Shown here: positions 1 to 10,776 of the stretch, one piece after another | Position numbering within the stretch: position 1 is the stretch's first letter | How the letters are laid out: each line of letters begins with the position of its first letter | Assembly: GCA_023101885.1 (NCBI GenBank) | Contig: JALPQD010000213.1 | Location: forward strand, 2,179,001-2,243,000 | Direction of reading: 5' to 3' | Length of the DNA stretch: 64,000 nt | DNA from: Typhlomys cinereus | Lineage: Eukaryota > Chordata > Mammalia > Rodentia > Platacanthomyidae | Notes under the pieces: model-generated | What the model saw: only the letters and a program-made list of their open reading frames with translations | Database searches by the model: none | Told to the model about the DNA's origin: nothing | Program-made: the position numbers and the translations under genes

Positions 1-555
1 TTCTATAAGCTCATGGTAAAATTGTTTTTACTTATATGTTTTAGATAATTATGTATTTTAAATATGTCTTATAAAATATAACTGGATTTATTTGCTTTCT
101 TGAAATTTCATTTAAATATATGTGCCATTTAATAGAGGCTCTTACCATTAATATAATTGCCAGTATGATCATCCATTCTGTCTTTAAATAGCTTTAGTAT
201 TTATTTCTTTCCTTTCTGTTAGATAAATTATGTATCTTTTATATTTTGTTTTTGTGTGCTTATCAACTTATTACATTTACACTATTTTACTCGGTTGCTT
301 AGGTGATAACATACCTTCATATAATGTTATCATAAGCTATTTTTAAAATAGTGTATATAAAATTATAATTCAATTTATCATACCTCCCTTTCTCATATCT
401 TGCTGCTATATATTGTGCAAATATATCATTGTCTTTAAGAATAATCTTTTAAACATACATGTGTGTAATGTAAATTGAAGACAATGTCAAAGTAATATTT
501 TTATTTTACCTAGGTAATTATTGTGATTTTAATGTGAAATGTGTCCTGTAGACTT
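1..555. other. AT-rich unique stretch, nothing seen
   Basis: Low-complexity AT-rich sequence with many short T and A runs. I see no exon-like reading frame, RNA gene or recognisable repeat boundary here. Confidence 0.5.
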
Positions 556-559
556 CAAT

Positions 560-848
560 GTTTGAACATGTATTCCACAGCTGGTGGTGCCATTTTGAAA
601 GTCTGTTAAGTGTCTCACCGCAGTAGGTCACTGGGTCAGGCTTTGAGGTTTTATAGCCCTGTTCAACATTCAGTCTGCCCTCTGCTTGTAGGTGCCATGT
701 GACCAGCGATCTCATGCTCCTGTTACAGGCCTTGCCTGCTATGATGAATTACATTTGTCCTTAAATCTTGAACCAAAATAAACCCTAGCTTTTCATATTG
801 CTTTTGTTGGATATTTTGTCACAGTAGCAATAAAGACAACTAATGCAC
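560..848 (+). mobile_element. MaLR-like LTR 3' end (degraded)
   Basis: The stretch ends with an AATAAA signal (777-782), then a T-rich segment, 'ttttgtcacagtagcaat' and 'aactaatgcaca'. This order matches the 3' end of rodent ERVL-MaLR LTRs (MT/ORR1 type) as I remember them. Similar ends occur at 22396-22552 and 34060-34345. The copy is diverged and no internal retroviral sequence is attached. Family assignment is by memory of the consensus and is tentative. Confidence 0.45.
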
Positions 849-1744
849 ATTCAATTTCTGATATTCTTAGTTCTGCCTATGACCCTGAATTCCATTCAGT
901 ATACGTTTCCTATGACTATGCAACGTATTTCAGCATGCATTCTAATGCTGGATATTATATGCTTCAATTGTTTGAGAACGAATTTCACTTGAAAATATTA
1001 AAATTCTTCAGGGGAAAACTTTTCAATTTGGAATATAATGGGATATTGTGAGCTGCCATTTTTCTCCCTCTATATTGTCATGGAGAACACATTACTCCAC
1101 AATGTCACAGACACTATGATCAATTCCTGCTATCTTGCCTGGGGCATATAGGGGAAGGCCTCACCTCTGGATAACAAGTAACAAAATGTCAGGATTGCCT
1201 CTGTGCTGAAAAGAAATCCACGCTGGTGATCAGGACTCGGTGGAAATCTGCTAGCATAAGGAATGAGAGGCTTCCTGAGAAATAATTTACATGCTAGGAA
1301 GAGGAAACCAATATGGAGGCAGCACCTCAGTCCCTGGGACAAAGGAGAACTCTGAACCAGAGGCTCTGTCATGCACACTTGCAGAGAAATACCCAAGAGA
1401 ACTCACACGAAATGTGGAGTTTGACCATAGTCAAAATATTAGTATAAATATCATAGTCACGTTTAGACATTAGTAAGATGAGAGATGTCTGAATTACATA
1501 AACCCTGAAAATTGATAATTTGGCCGAATATCAATGCAAAAGTTGGAATCCTAATCATAATGCTGAACTTGACTGAAAGGAAAATGATCATGTTAAGGGA
1601 AAGAAAAATCAAAAGCAAATTACTAATCAAGATGTCTAAAAATATTTTAGAGAAGATTATCTGTACTAAAAACTACATGATTCATAATCTAAAAAACAAC
1701 ATTGACAAAGGAAATGAAAGTGGAAGAGAAGCATATAACACCTT
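849..1744. other. Unique sequence, no gene seen
   Basis: AT-rich sequence with short open frames of up to about 88 codons on both strands that overlap each other. None shows a recognisable domain, and no splice or RNA structure can be supported. Confidence 0.5.
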
Positions 1745-1850
1745 TGAGATGGACTAATGGATAAAAGTGCTTGCTTCACAAAGCTGAATACATGGTTCAT
1801 TTCTCAGAACCCACTGAACAGAGCTAGGAACAGAGCTAGGAACACCATGC
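1745..1850 (+). mobile_element. tRNA-derived SINE fragment
   Basis: Head-like sequence 'gagatggactaatggataaaagtgcttg' followed by a decayed B-box-like region. It resembles the 5' part of B2/B3-type SINEs. Boundaries are approximate. Confidence 0.4.
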
Positions 1851-1954
1851 ACATTGTTTGAGAGAATCTTTTACTATTGGCAACTCATGAGTCAGGCTAA
1901 CAGGCCTGGGAGGTCCTGATAAGAGTCATAGAATTCCAGATAGATACTCTTTGC

Positions 1955-2046
1955 ATGGCTTTATTTGGGATTTGGAGATGCAAACACAGATCCCCGTGCT
2001 TATGAGGTAGACATTTTACCCACTGAGCCATATCCTTCAGCCCCCA
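1955..2046 (-). mobile_element. tRNA-derived SINE 5' part (B2/B3 type)
   Basis: Read on the minus strand it starts with the usual 'ggggctgaaggatatggctc' style head (complement of 'gagccatatccttcagcccc') and contains an A-box-like sequence. Only the tRNA-related part is clear. A plus-strand SINE begins about 25 bases downstream, so two SINEs lie head to head. Confidence 0.6.
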
Positions 2047-2069
2047 ATTTTGTTTGTAAAGAGTACAAA

Positions 2070-2340
2070 TATGGGGGTTGAAGAGATGGGTCAGTGTGTG
2101 AAGCACTTACCATCCAAGCCTGTGGTCTGATTTTGGATTCCCAGATCCTAAACAAATCTAATCACAGTGGTGTGACCATCTGTAATTCATGAAGAAAATG
2201 GGAGAAGAGACCTGAGACTCTCCAAAAATCACCAGGCTAGCCAGTCTGGGTCATGCAACAACAGTGAAGAGACCTAGCTCTGAAACAGTGGAAAAACAAG
2301 AAACAACACCGAAAGGTTGTCTTCCTCCACTTGCATGCCT
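2070..2340 (+). mobile_element. B3-like SINE
   Basis: The sequence begins with 'gggggttgaagagatgggtc' and continues with the layout of B3: a tRNA-like head, a middle with 'gtgaccatctgtaattcatg', 'ggctagccagtctgggtcat', and a CA-rich tail from 2341. It is diverged and old. Confidence 0.6.
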
Positions 2341-2423
2341 TCTCAGGTACACACACACACATCACACACATACAAACAGTTCACTTCACACACACATATA
2401 TACACACACACAGTGACACTCAC

Positions 2424-2460
<37 letters not shown>
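2341..2460. repeat. (CA)n-rich tract
   Basis: Interrupted CA dinucleotides from 2349, with an uninterrupted run from about 2427 to 2459. It forms the tail of the SINE just upstream. Confidence 0.9.
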
Positions 2461-2461
<1 letters not shown>

Positions 2462-2642
2462 TAGGTAAATCCAAAGCCTGAAAAAATAGTAGTCTGTCAT
2501 CCTTATGGTCATAATAGACAAATTCTCAGAACTCTAATAAATGATAAAACTGTAATTATGTCATTCACATACACTAAGAGATTTACTAGAAAGCAATGAA
2601 ATGCATTACAGTTAAATTGAAATAGTGATTTGGTACATTGGA

Positions 2643-2789
2643 AGAGGTCTGTGCTCTAAAAGTATCTTTTTGGTAGATAATCAATGACATTACTGAGTGT
2701 ATCCTCCAATATTTCAGCACAGACCTCTAAAAGTATCTTTTTGGTAGATAATCAATAATAATTATTGAATGTATCCTCCTATATTTCAG
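2643..2789. repeat. Local tandem duplication with inverted repeat at the junction
   Basis: A segment starting 'ctctaaaagtatctttttgg' occurs at 2654 and again at 2725 (offset 71), each copy ending 'atatttcag'. In addition 'agaggtctgtgct' at 2643-2655 is the exact reverse complement of 'agcacagacctct' at 2716-2728, so a 13-base inverted repeat brackets the first copy. Confidence 0.85.
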
Positions 2790-2975
2790 TGGGATTTTTG
2801 TCAACATTGTTTCCTAAGGCAGTGGGTATCTAGCTGCTTGAATTTCTTGAACTCTTCCTTGTTTTCTTCTTGACCCTTTGTTTCTCTCTTTCTAGCTTAA
2901 TTTGGTTCATTTCATAAATTTCAGCAATTTAAATATCCTTCTGTAAGTCTTTATAGAAAGGCAACATTTGGCTAG

Positions 2976-2976
<1 letters not shown>

Positions 2977-3058
<82 letters not shown>

Positions 3059-3060
3059 TA
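2977..3060. repeat. (TA)n then (GA)n compound microsatellite
   Basis: About 36 bases of alternating TA (2977-3012) switch directly to about 46 bases of GA with one GC interruption, followed by CA-rich sequence. Confidence 0.95.
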
Positions 3061-5025
3061 CACACACATACATATCTCCAAAGGATAGAGTTTTGTAAGT
3101 CTCACCATTTTGCACTTAAGAATATGGAACTGAGTCCTGTATAATTAAATAGGTGGTGAAATATAAGTTTTTGGCACAGGGATACAAAACAGTGTCATCT
3201 TCAACACTTCAGTTGGCCAAGCCGGGTTGGCAAGAGATAGTTCCACCTCGATATGTAAACTATGGTTTATTGGGCAGAATTACAAGTAATTCCTTCTGTT
3301 TCTCACCCCCCCCATAAGTTCATATAATTCTTCCAGATTCTACAATAAGGTGTCATAATCTGAAAACATAGTGGATGTTTTGGGGGAACACTCGTGCTTA
3401 TTGGGGGCATGCTCTTGAAAATTCAGGAGTGCTGGCAGTAATAAGATGCTCCCTGAAAAAAAAAACAAAACAAAACAGCATCAGTGTTTTTGGGAACAAC
3501 AGGAAGAGATAAATTTGTCTTCTATCTCTTTAGGTATCATATTTATCTGTTCTCAAGAACAAAAGCATAATGTAATCATGTAGGAAGTCAATAGCAATAG
3601 CTCACATAGGTATGCTCAATTTCATGGTGCTCTTAAAGGTTTAAGAAATTACCTAAACTTGATGTTGGCACAAATGAAGTTTGATGTATGAGTATGCCAA
3701 TTCCCATCAGCATTGCCATTTTAATAAACAGGAACAAAAACCCTAAAAGAAAAATATGGAAAAAAAATACAACATAAAGAAAAGTGTCCCTTCCTTGGAG
3801 GAAACATTGCATTCTCAGTATTTCATTGTTTCATATTTCACATGAAGACAAAAATAGTGGCCATTAGAATAGTTGTTAGAAAAGTGTATTTTTTATACAC
3901 TAGTTACTCTTGAAATAGCAGTTACAAGAAGACATAGCCATACCATTCACTGTAACCTACTTTGAAATGTAAAAAAAATATGACTTTACATCACACTTGT
4001 CACGAGACAGAAGTTTTATTACCAAGGACTTTCACTTTTGCTGCTTATTCCTAACACTAGCCCGGGGACTGGGAGGATTTGTTGATCTAATATAGATAGC
4101 ATGTCTTGAGTTTGCTCAGATTTATATGGACAGCATCTAGGGATCAGGAATTACATTGAAAATGTAATAAAATGTTCCCAAGCACTTTAACTTACAAATA
4201 CTATACTTAAAAAAAGTAAACATGAAATCATCTCAGGTATCTTTCATGGAAATGTTGACACTGCTCAAGAGACTCACACAGATACCTTTGGATCATTTCT
4301 AAGTAAACTTAATAAACTCATTTTTGTATTCTACGACCATACCAAAAACTATCATGTCGAGCAGAAAAGAGATAGCAAGGTATGATAGGTTCATTGGCTC
4401 CAAAATGTATGTTTCTCACTTTTTTAAATGATGTGTTTCAAACAGCATGAGAAAAGCCAATTCAAACTAAAAGTAAGCGTTACTGAGGACCAACTAGCAC
4501 ATAAAAAATCACGTGACTGCATGAGGGCGAGAGCACCGCTCTGTGTAGTCTGCAAACGATCTTCCTGATCAGTAGCTGCTCCACTCGGATCCTCTGGAAG
4601 AAAAGGACTTTTACGATTTACGCTTTGATTTAGGCTTAGAACTAAATGTCTATTTAATCATTTAGAGTAAAGCCTGCTCCCCAACTTTCTTTACCGGAAA
4701 AACTCAGAGGCCTGCCTCTTAATGTTATTCAGAGACGGAAAACAAACTCAAGAGCTCAGTTTTCAAATCTAGAGCTTTATTCATCCTTTGATTTCTGGGG
4801 AAATATTGGAAATATCCTCTCTTCTCCATCCAAAACCCAACCCACCAGCCCGTTCTACCGTCTGCAATGTCAGCTGACGGAAGTGCAAACTCTAGACAGG
4901 GACTGTGGGGCCAGGCAGAAGGTCATGCCCTGTCTGCATGTACAACTGAAATAAAATTTTTCTAGAACACTATTAAATTCAAACTTTAGCAAACCATATT
5001 TTCAAAGAGATTTTTAGCCAGGTTT
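3061..5025. other. Unique sequence, no gene seen
   Basis: Nearly 2 kb of AT-rich sequence without a convincing repeat, exon or RNA gene. 4480-4980 is slightly richer in GC and free of simple repeats. Confidence 0.5.
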
Positions 5026-5027
5026 TT

Positions 5028-5172
5028 TTTTTTTTAGATTTAAAGTTTCAAAAATTCAGTGTGTGTGTGGAGTTGGTTCTCTATCTCCACCACAGTTGGG
5101 TCCGGGATCAAACTCAGGTCATCAGGCCTCCACTGCAAGCACTTTTACATTCTTATCATCCTGTCAGCCCTA
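5028..5172 (-). mobile_element. tRNA-derived SINE, minus strand
   Basis: A T-rich tail (5023-5036) is followed by 'gatcaaactcaggtcatcag' and a complementary A box, ending 'catcctgtcagccc'. This is the usual reverse-oriented head of a B2/B4-type SINE. Confidence 0.6.
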
Positions 5173-5555
5173 GCCAGGGCTCTTAACCCATGAAGTCTCA
5201 ATCCACCTTACAGGCAAGCAAAGGACATGGACCATAATTTTTGGAAGATTGTATTTCAGCTATTCTTCTCACTATGAAAATCACACTGATAGATGTTCAC
5301 TGTGGCCTAGGACATTCCTTTTTTACACCCAGCTGTGTATGAAATTCATCATGTTTCCTCAATTACATTGAACAGAATTAATGAGAATGAGCATAGGTAT
5401 GAAGGTTAAAGTTTTGAATTTCACGCACACCTATGTAAAATATTTTACGTTCTATAATTATTAACTTACAGACGTTTCACCTTAAGATTTTATACATACC
5501 AATGAACAGAGTGCTTATATGTCCTTCACTTTATTTCCTTTAAGTGGAAAACACA
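5173..5555. other. Unique sequence, no gene seen
   Basis: AT-rich sequence without recognisable features. Confidence 0.5.
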
Positions 5556-5556
5556 A

Positions 5557-5610
5557 CAACTGATTGATTGATTGATTGATTGACTGATTGATTGATTGAT
5601 TGATTGATTT
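5557..5610. repeat. (GATT)n microsatellite
   Basis: About twelve tandem tetranucleotides 'gatt' with one 'gact' variant. Confidence 0.95.
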
Positions 5611-5785
5611 GAGGGAGGAGAAGAGGAGAAAGAGACACAGAGAAAGAGAAAAGAAGAGAATGTATGTCATGGTTCACAGGAAGAGATCAGAGAAAAACAG
5701 TAGAAAGTCAGTTCTCTCTTTCTTCCCTGTAGGCTTCCAGGATAGAATTCAGGTCAGCAGGTTTGTAAGCTTCAGCACCCACAGT
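5611..5785 (-). mobile_element. Degraded tRNA-derived SINE (B4-like), minus strand
   Basis: A purine-rich 'gag/aga' tail (5611-5660) leads into 'agtcagttctctctttcttc' and 'gaattcaggtcagcaggttt', which are typical of reverse-oriented rodent tRNA SINEs. The 5' end has decayed. Confidence 0.45.
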
Positions 5786-6443
5786 TTTTCTGCTTCGTGT
5801 TTCATATTTGATAATGCAATTTTGTGTTCAGACAGAGTTAGAGGTTAAAGAGGAAGAAGGAGAGGCAAAAAAAGAGGGAGAGAGAAAGGGGTAGAAAAAA
5901 GAGACAGAGATTGATTTTCTTCAACACATAAATTATGCTCTCTATTCTCTAAGCTTGCTTTTAATTTTATCACATGAGCTTGGGAAGAAGCACATGGTAT
6001 GTGGATGACCTTGACGTGGCTTTGAAGCACATGAAAACACCAAGGTTGTGCATATTCAGGAAGACCCTTCCATCCCTGAACTGCGGACATTTCTTCTAAT
6101 ACTTGGAACCAAACATGGAGAATTTGGCAGTTGAGCGATTTGCCTTCAGAACTGCACAGAAAGGAATATTTGCTATCTCCTAATAGCAAGCTGCAGGTTT
6201 CCATCTGGGAGGCTCCCTGCGCTGACTTCAAAGGACCATTCTTATTTTTGAGCCCCTTTTGAAAACTTAAAAGGATATAAATAATTTCAATATGGTTAAA
6301 TATTTATTTGGAAAACATGTTTTCAGAAGGCTCATTTAGCAAGTGGCTACTCTAAGAGTGGGAGGAAGCCAAGCTTCAGTGTAGCTCTGCAGGGGACAGT
6401 GTTTTCTGCTGGGCAGACCCAGCGAGATGCCTTTTATTTATGC
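5786..6443. other. Unique sequence with a purine-rich patch
   Basis: 5845-5912 is almost all purine on the plus strand. A 128-codon minus frame (5845-6231) begins in unique sequence and ends inside that patch. It has no recognisable domain and I do not treat it as a gene. Confidence 0.5.
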
Positions 6444-6505
6444 ACCAAATTTTTATGGAGATCCTGCTGTGGGCCAGGCATAATCTTGGAGTTTTTGCCA
6501 TTGCT
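6444..6505 (+). mobile_element. Possible MIR-like fragment
   Basis: The stretch 'cctgctgtgggccaggcata' resembles the MIR/L2-type phrase 'ctatgtgccaggca'. It is too short to be sure. Confidence 0.3.
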
Positions 6506-6594
6506 CTTACTGCACAAACCTGCAGAATCCCTTGAGGTTTCTGTTGTCAAATTTCGCTTTTCTCGTTTTCTTATTTCATTTGATTTTGATAGTG

Positions 6595-6697
6595 TATTTT
6601 TACTATCTAGCCAAGGTTACCCTCAAATTCATGATGGTCCTCCTGTTTCAAACTCTAGCGTACTGAGATTCCAGACATGAGTCACCGTGCCTGACCG
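6595..6697 (-). mobile_element. B1-like SINE (7SL-derived), minus strand
   Basis: The sequence shows the reverse-oriented B1 phrases 'agccaaggttaccctcaaat', 'ggtcctcctgtttcaaactc', 'gagattccagacatgagtca' and 'ccgtgcctgacc'. It is a diverged old copy. Confidence 0.75.
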
Positions 6698-7424
6698 AGC
6701 AATTCTTCTATCTATTTAGATAATAAAGTTTACTTTTAAAATACTAACCAATGGATGCAAAGATATATAATTGGCTGAGTGTGAAGTAAGTGATTTGTAA
6801 TCCAAAATAAACTAGGAATGATTACAAAGGTTTTTAGAAATTCTCATGCCCCTTAACACCAATTTGACCCACCCTGTCAATGCAAGACATAGGAACCTTG
6901 CCCCCCCCTCCCCGATGTGGACATCACCAGCAGTGCCAACATTTTGGCACTTGTTGTCATCAAGGTGGATGAGACAGAAGAGCGGTCAGTCATGTGATGA
7001 TGTCCAAATCAGGTCACCATCACAACCTGCACTTTGTCACCCACACCAGCAAAGTGAATTTAGCTTTCAGTTCCGGTGACACTTGTTTAATTTGTGTCAG
7101 TCTCCTCTCCCCTGGAAAAGATAATCAACAACTTTCCAGATCAAAAACCTCAGAACAAAAAGTATCATCACATTAAAAACACATCTTTCTTCTGAGAGCC
7201 ATTGTTTAGGAATATATCCTAAGAAGAGATCAGTAACAGTTTTTAGATTGTAAATAAATTTATGGCCCTCAAACCACTTGGAAAAACCACTATTCATTAT
7301 TATAGACACCTCTTATTTACAAAGAAAATGTCAGAAATCATTGGTAGATTTCTCTTCTGTCCTTAACATTCTAAAGGACATCAAAATTGTCCTTTAGCCT
7401 CCATGAATATTCTGCCCACACAAA
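6698..7424. other. Unique sequence, no gene seen
   Basis: Mixed composition with a short C run at 6901-6908. Open frames of 60-77 codons overlap in several frames and show no domain. Confidence 0.5.
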
Positions 7425-7438
7425 TACACACACACACA

Positions 7439-7472
<34 letters not shown>
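7425..7472. repeat. (CA)n microsatellite
   Basis: An uninterrupted CA run apart from one 'at' at 7444-7446. Confidence 0.95.
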
Positions 7473-7975
7473 ATTAGTATTTGTGCTGTTTTTTTTAATC
7501 ACCTTTCTATGCTTGGAGATCTTTTGTTGTGGAAACAGTGATTTTTTTTTTTTCTGTTTGCTTATTTGTTTAGGAACATCATAGAAAGTGAGTGCTGCAG
7601 GGAAGCACTTCCACAGAGTCAAGACTAAAGATGAGAAAATGCATAGCCGCTTCTCAGAGATCTTTCAGACACCATTGTGAGTCATGAATTAAGGGCTAAA
7701 TGAAATCACAGTTGATTAAAGTTAACTAGGTAAGTACTTACGTGTGTTATACTCAGGGCATGAAGGAAAACATAACGAACCACAACACAATTCTGTCTTA
7801 ATGATCTCAAAATTCTATAAAATGTCAGTGCATTGCAGTTCTTCATGAATCTCTAAATTTACCTCTTTTTTTGGTTATTGTTGCCAAAGATCGAACCTCT
7901 TTTATTTTTTGCACTAGCATCACCTGATATATACAAACATATTTATGTAGATATAATACATAGATACACATATGT
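7473..7975. other. Unique sequence, no gene seen
   Basis: AT-rich with two poly-T stretches. Nothing recognisable. Confidence 0.5.
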
Positions 7976-8022
7976 TTGTGTGTGTGAGAGAGAAAGAGAG
8001 AGGAGAGAGAGAGAGAGAAAGT
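7976..8022. repeat. (GT)n/(GA)n microsatellite
   Basis: A short GT run passes into a GA-rich run with a few interruptions. Confidence 0.9.
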
Positions 8023-8602
<580 letters not shown>

Positions 8603-9940
8603 ATAGAGAAAGAGACACAGTGTGTGCTCTGAGACCTTTTCTTTCCTCTTCTTGGTTATTATTGCAATATTAGGTATCTTAAACTTCCTCTTCTTCTTCT
8701 CCAGGTAGTATCTTTTAAATTATAAGTGTTAGTTATCACACATGCAATTCCTCTACAATGGAAAAGATGCCAATAAAAACCCTCATTCTAGTATAATAAA
8801 AAATGTCTCTGGAGGGAGAGAATGGGTTGGTAATGGGAGAGTAAGGAAGAAGAAGAGGGAAAGAAGGGAGAGGAAGGGGGAGAAAGGGAAGAGGGAGAGA
8901 GTGGGGTTGGTGGAACTACCATTCATTATATTTGTATAGACAGAGAATTTCTAATTTAAGACACTAAAAAAAAAAAAGTGAAGCAGAGGGTACAGTAAAA
9001 AAAAAAAAGCAAAAGAAAAAGGTCTTTGTGGTATATGCTTTTTTCTGTGTACCTGTTTGTGTGCAGGGTCCATTGGAAACCGTAATCATTTCACAGATAG
9101 AACTTTATGAGTGTCCTTTAGTTCTTTTACTTACCTTCCACAATAAACAATTTTCCTATCGTTGAGATCAAAACAACTTTCTTGTTCTCTCTCCCCCTAT
9201 TTCTCTCTAGGGCAAGTGTTACCACTTATCATGGAACTATTTTCTAAACCTTATGTGAAAAAGGTTAAGTTTCCCTGTTTTTCCTCTTGTCTTTAGTATA
9301 TTTTTCTCTTTTTTGCCTTTTTCAAAAGGAGATAGTAATTCCACTACTGGCTTGATAGAGGTTTTAGTACTATCTAAATTTGAAGAGCACTGTGTCTAAT
9401 TCACAGACACACATTTTTCAAAGGACAGGAAAAACTTAAACAGGTACAGATGGAAACAATACAAATGATTAAAGCTTAGTGAAACGGGGACTTCGGAAGA
9501 AAGATAAAAGAACATGAGATAATTTGTTCCTCAGAGGAAAACTAAAAGTTGATGGATAGTTTGAGGATTTTTTTAAAGAATATGAAGAATTATCATAAGA
9601 ACAAATGTTTCTAGTTTTTTTTTCTGTTTCATAGTAGAAAATGCATAAGTGGGTGGAAATTATGATTAAGGTAGGCATTAGGATCCTATGATGCATGCCT
9701 TCAGGACAGAGCAAAAGGAAGTATTCATCCAGGAAAATTTTGAAGGTAGGAAATATTCAGGTGTTCCCCCACTTCATTAGAGGGATGCATCTGGTCACAT
9801 GTTGGTGATGGTAAGTAAGCCTGTTCAGTGATTCTCTAGGACCATAAGTTTGCAATGCAGAATGTCTGGCTATCTCTTCAGAGTAGCTGATGTACCAGAG
9901 TTGCAGACATTAAATATCACAGTGAATAACTCTTGCAATT
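8603..9940. other. Unique sequence with a polypurine patch
   Basis: 8845-8906 is an almost pure GA/GGA tract, and two A-runs lie near 8966 and 9000. The remainder is AT-rich with nothing recognised. Confidence 0.5.
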
Positions 9941-10345
9941 GAAGGACTGGGAAGATGGCTTAGTTGGTAACATGTTTGCCACCTAAGCATGAAGACCTGA
10001 GTTTGGAGCACCAGTACCCACCAGACCAAGCACTGTAGAAACCAAGACAGGAGAATCCCTGCAACTTCCTGAGCATCCAGATAGAGGAACTGGTGAACAC
10101 AAAGGTCCCTGAGAGACTTAGTCTCAAAAACTAAGGATAACTGAGGAGGAGATCCAAAGTTGACCCTATGTGCAGCCTCTCCCTCCCACATATACTTGCA
10201 ATCACCAAATATTCAGATACATATACAAGCCTAACCCCCCCATACACACATACACAAACTTGTGCAATCATCAAATATGCACACCCCGACACCCCTCATA
10301 TATACACACCCACAAAAATGCACGCACACACATATAAACACACAA
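9941..10345 (+). mobile_element. B3-like SINE with CA-rich tail
   Basis: The head 'aaggactgggaagatggctt' is followed by a B-box-like 'gagtttggagcacc', the B3 middle ('gagacttagtctcaaaaact') and 'gcagcctctccctcccacat'. A long interrupted CA-rich tail runs from about 10196 to 10345. Confidence 0.7.
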
Positions 10346-10499
10346 GAATTGGTATGATTAATGTTTAATTCACCTTCCACACTTAATTTTTCTCCAATCT
10401 CACTAGTTTCCCTAAACAGAGCAAGTTCTTTCAGCACCAATTTGTAAACAGGCAGTTGGGTTGTTGCTTTTTTTTTTTTTGGCACATGTAAACGTGGAT

Positions 10500-10776
10500 G
10501 GTCTACGTGTGTGAAAAGTGTGTGTGTATCTATGTGTAGAAAAGAGCACTATGCATATGTGTGGAGGCTGAGGGGTGACTTGAGGAATCAGCCAACATTG
10601 TTCTACCTCTTTATTGCTTTGCTCTGACTGAGGTTTCACAGACTCCTCCTTCTAGGACTGGAAGTATAATCCACCATCATTGCTCAGCCTGGCATATTTA
10701 ATTGTGGTCTAAAATCTGAACTCAGGTCTCTTCAAAGACTTCAACCCCTAAGCCATCACTCCAGACCAGGACAAAC
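10500..10776 (-). mobile_element. tRNA-derived SINE, minus strand
   Basis: A GT-rich start (reverse of a CA tail), 'ggaggctgaggggtgacttg', 'tctgaactcaggtctcttca' and the terminal 'taagccatcactccagacc' fit a reverse-oriented B3-type SINE. Confidence 0.6.

Noticed and set aside
5845..6231. 128-codon minus frame
   Set aside because: It ends in a polypurine patch and has no recognisable domain. Length alone is not enough in this context.
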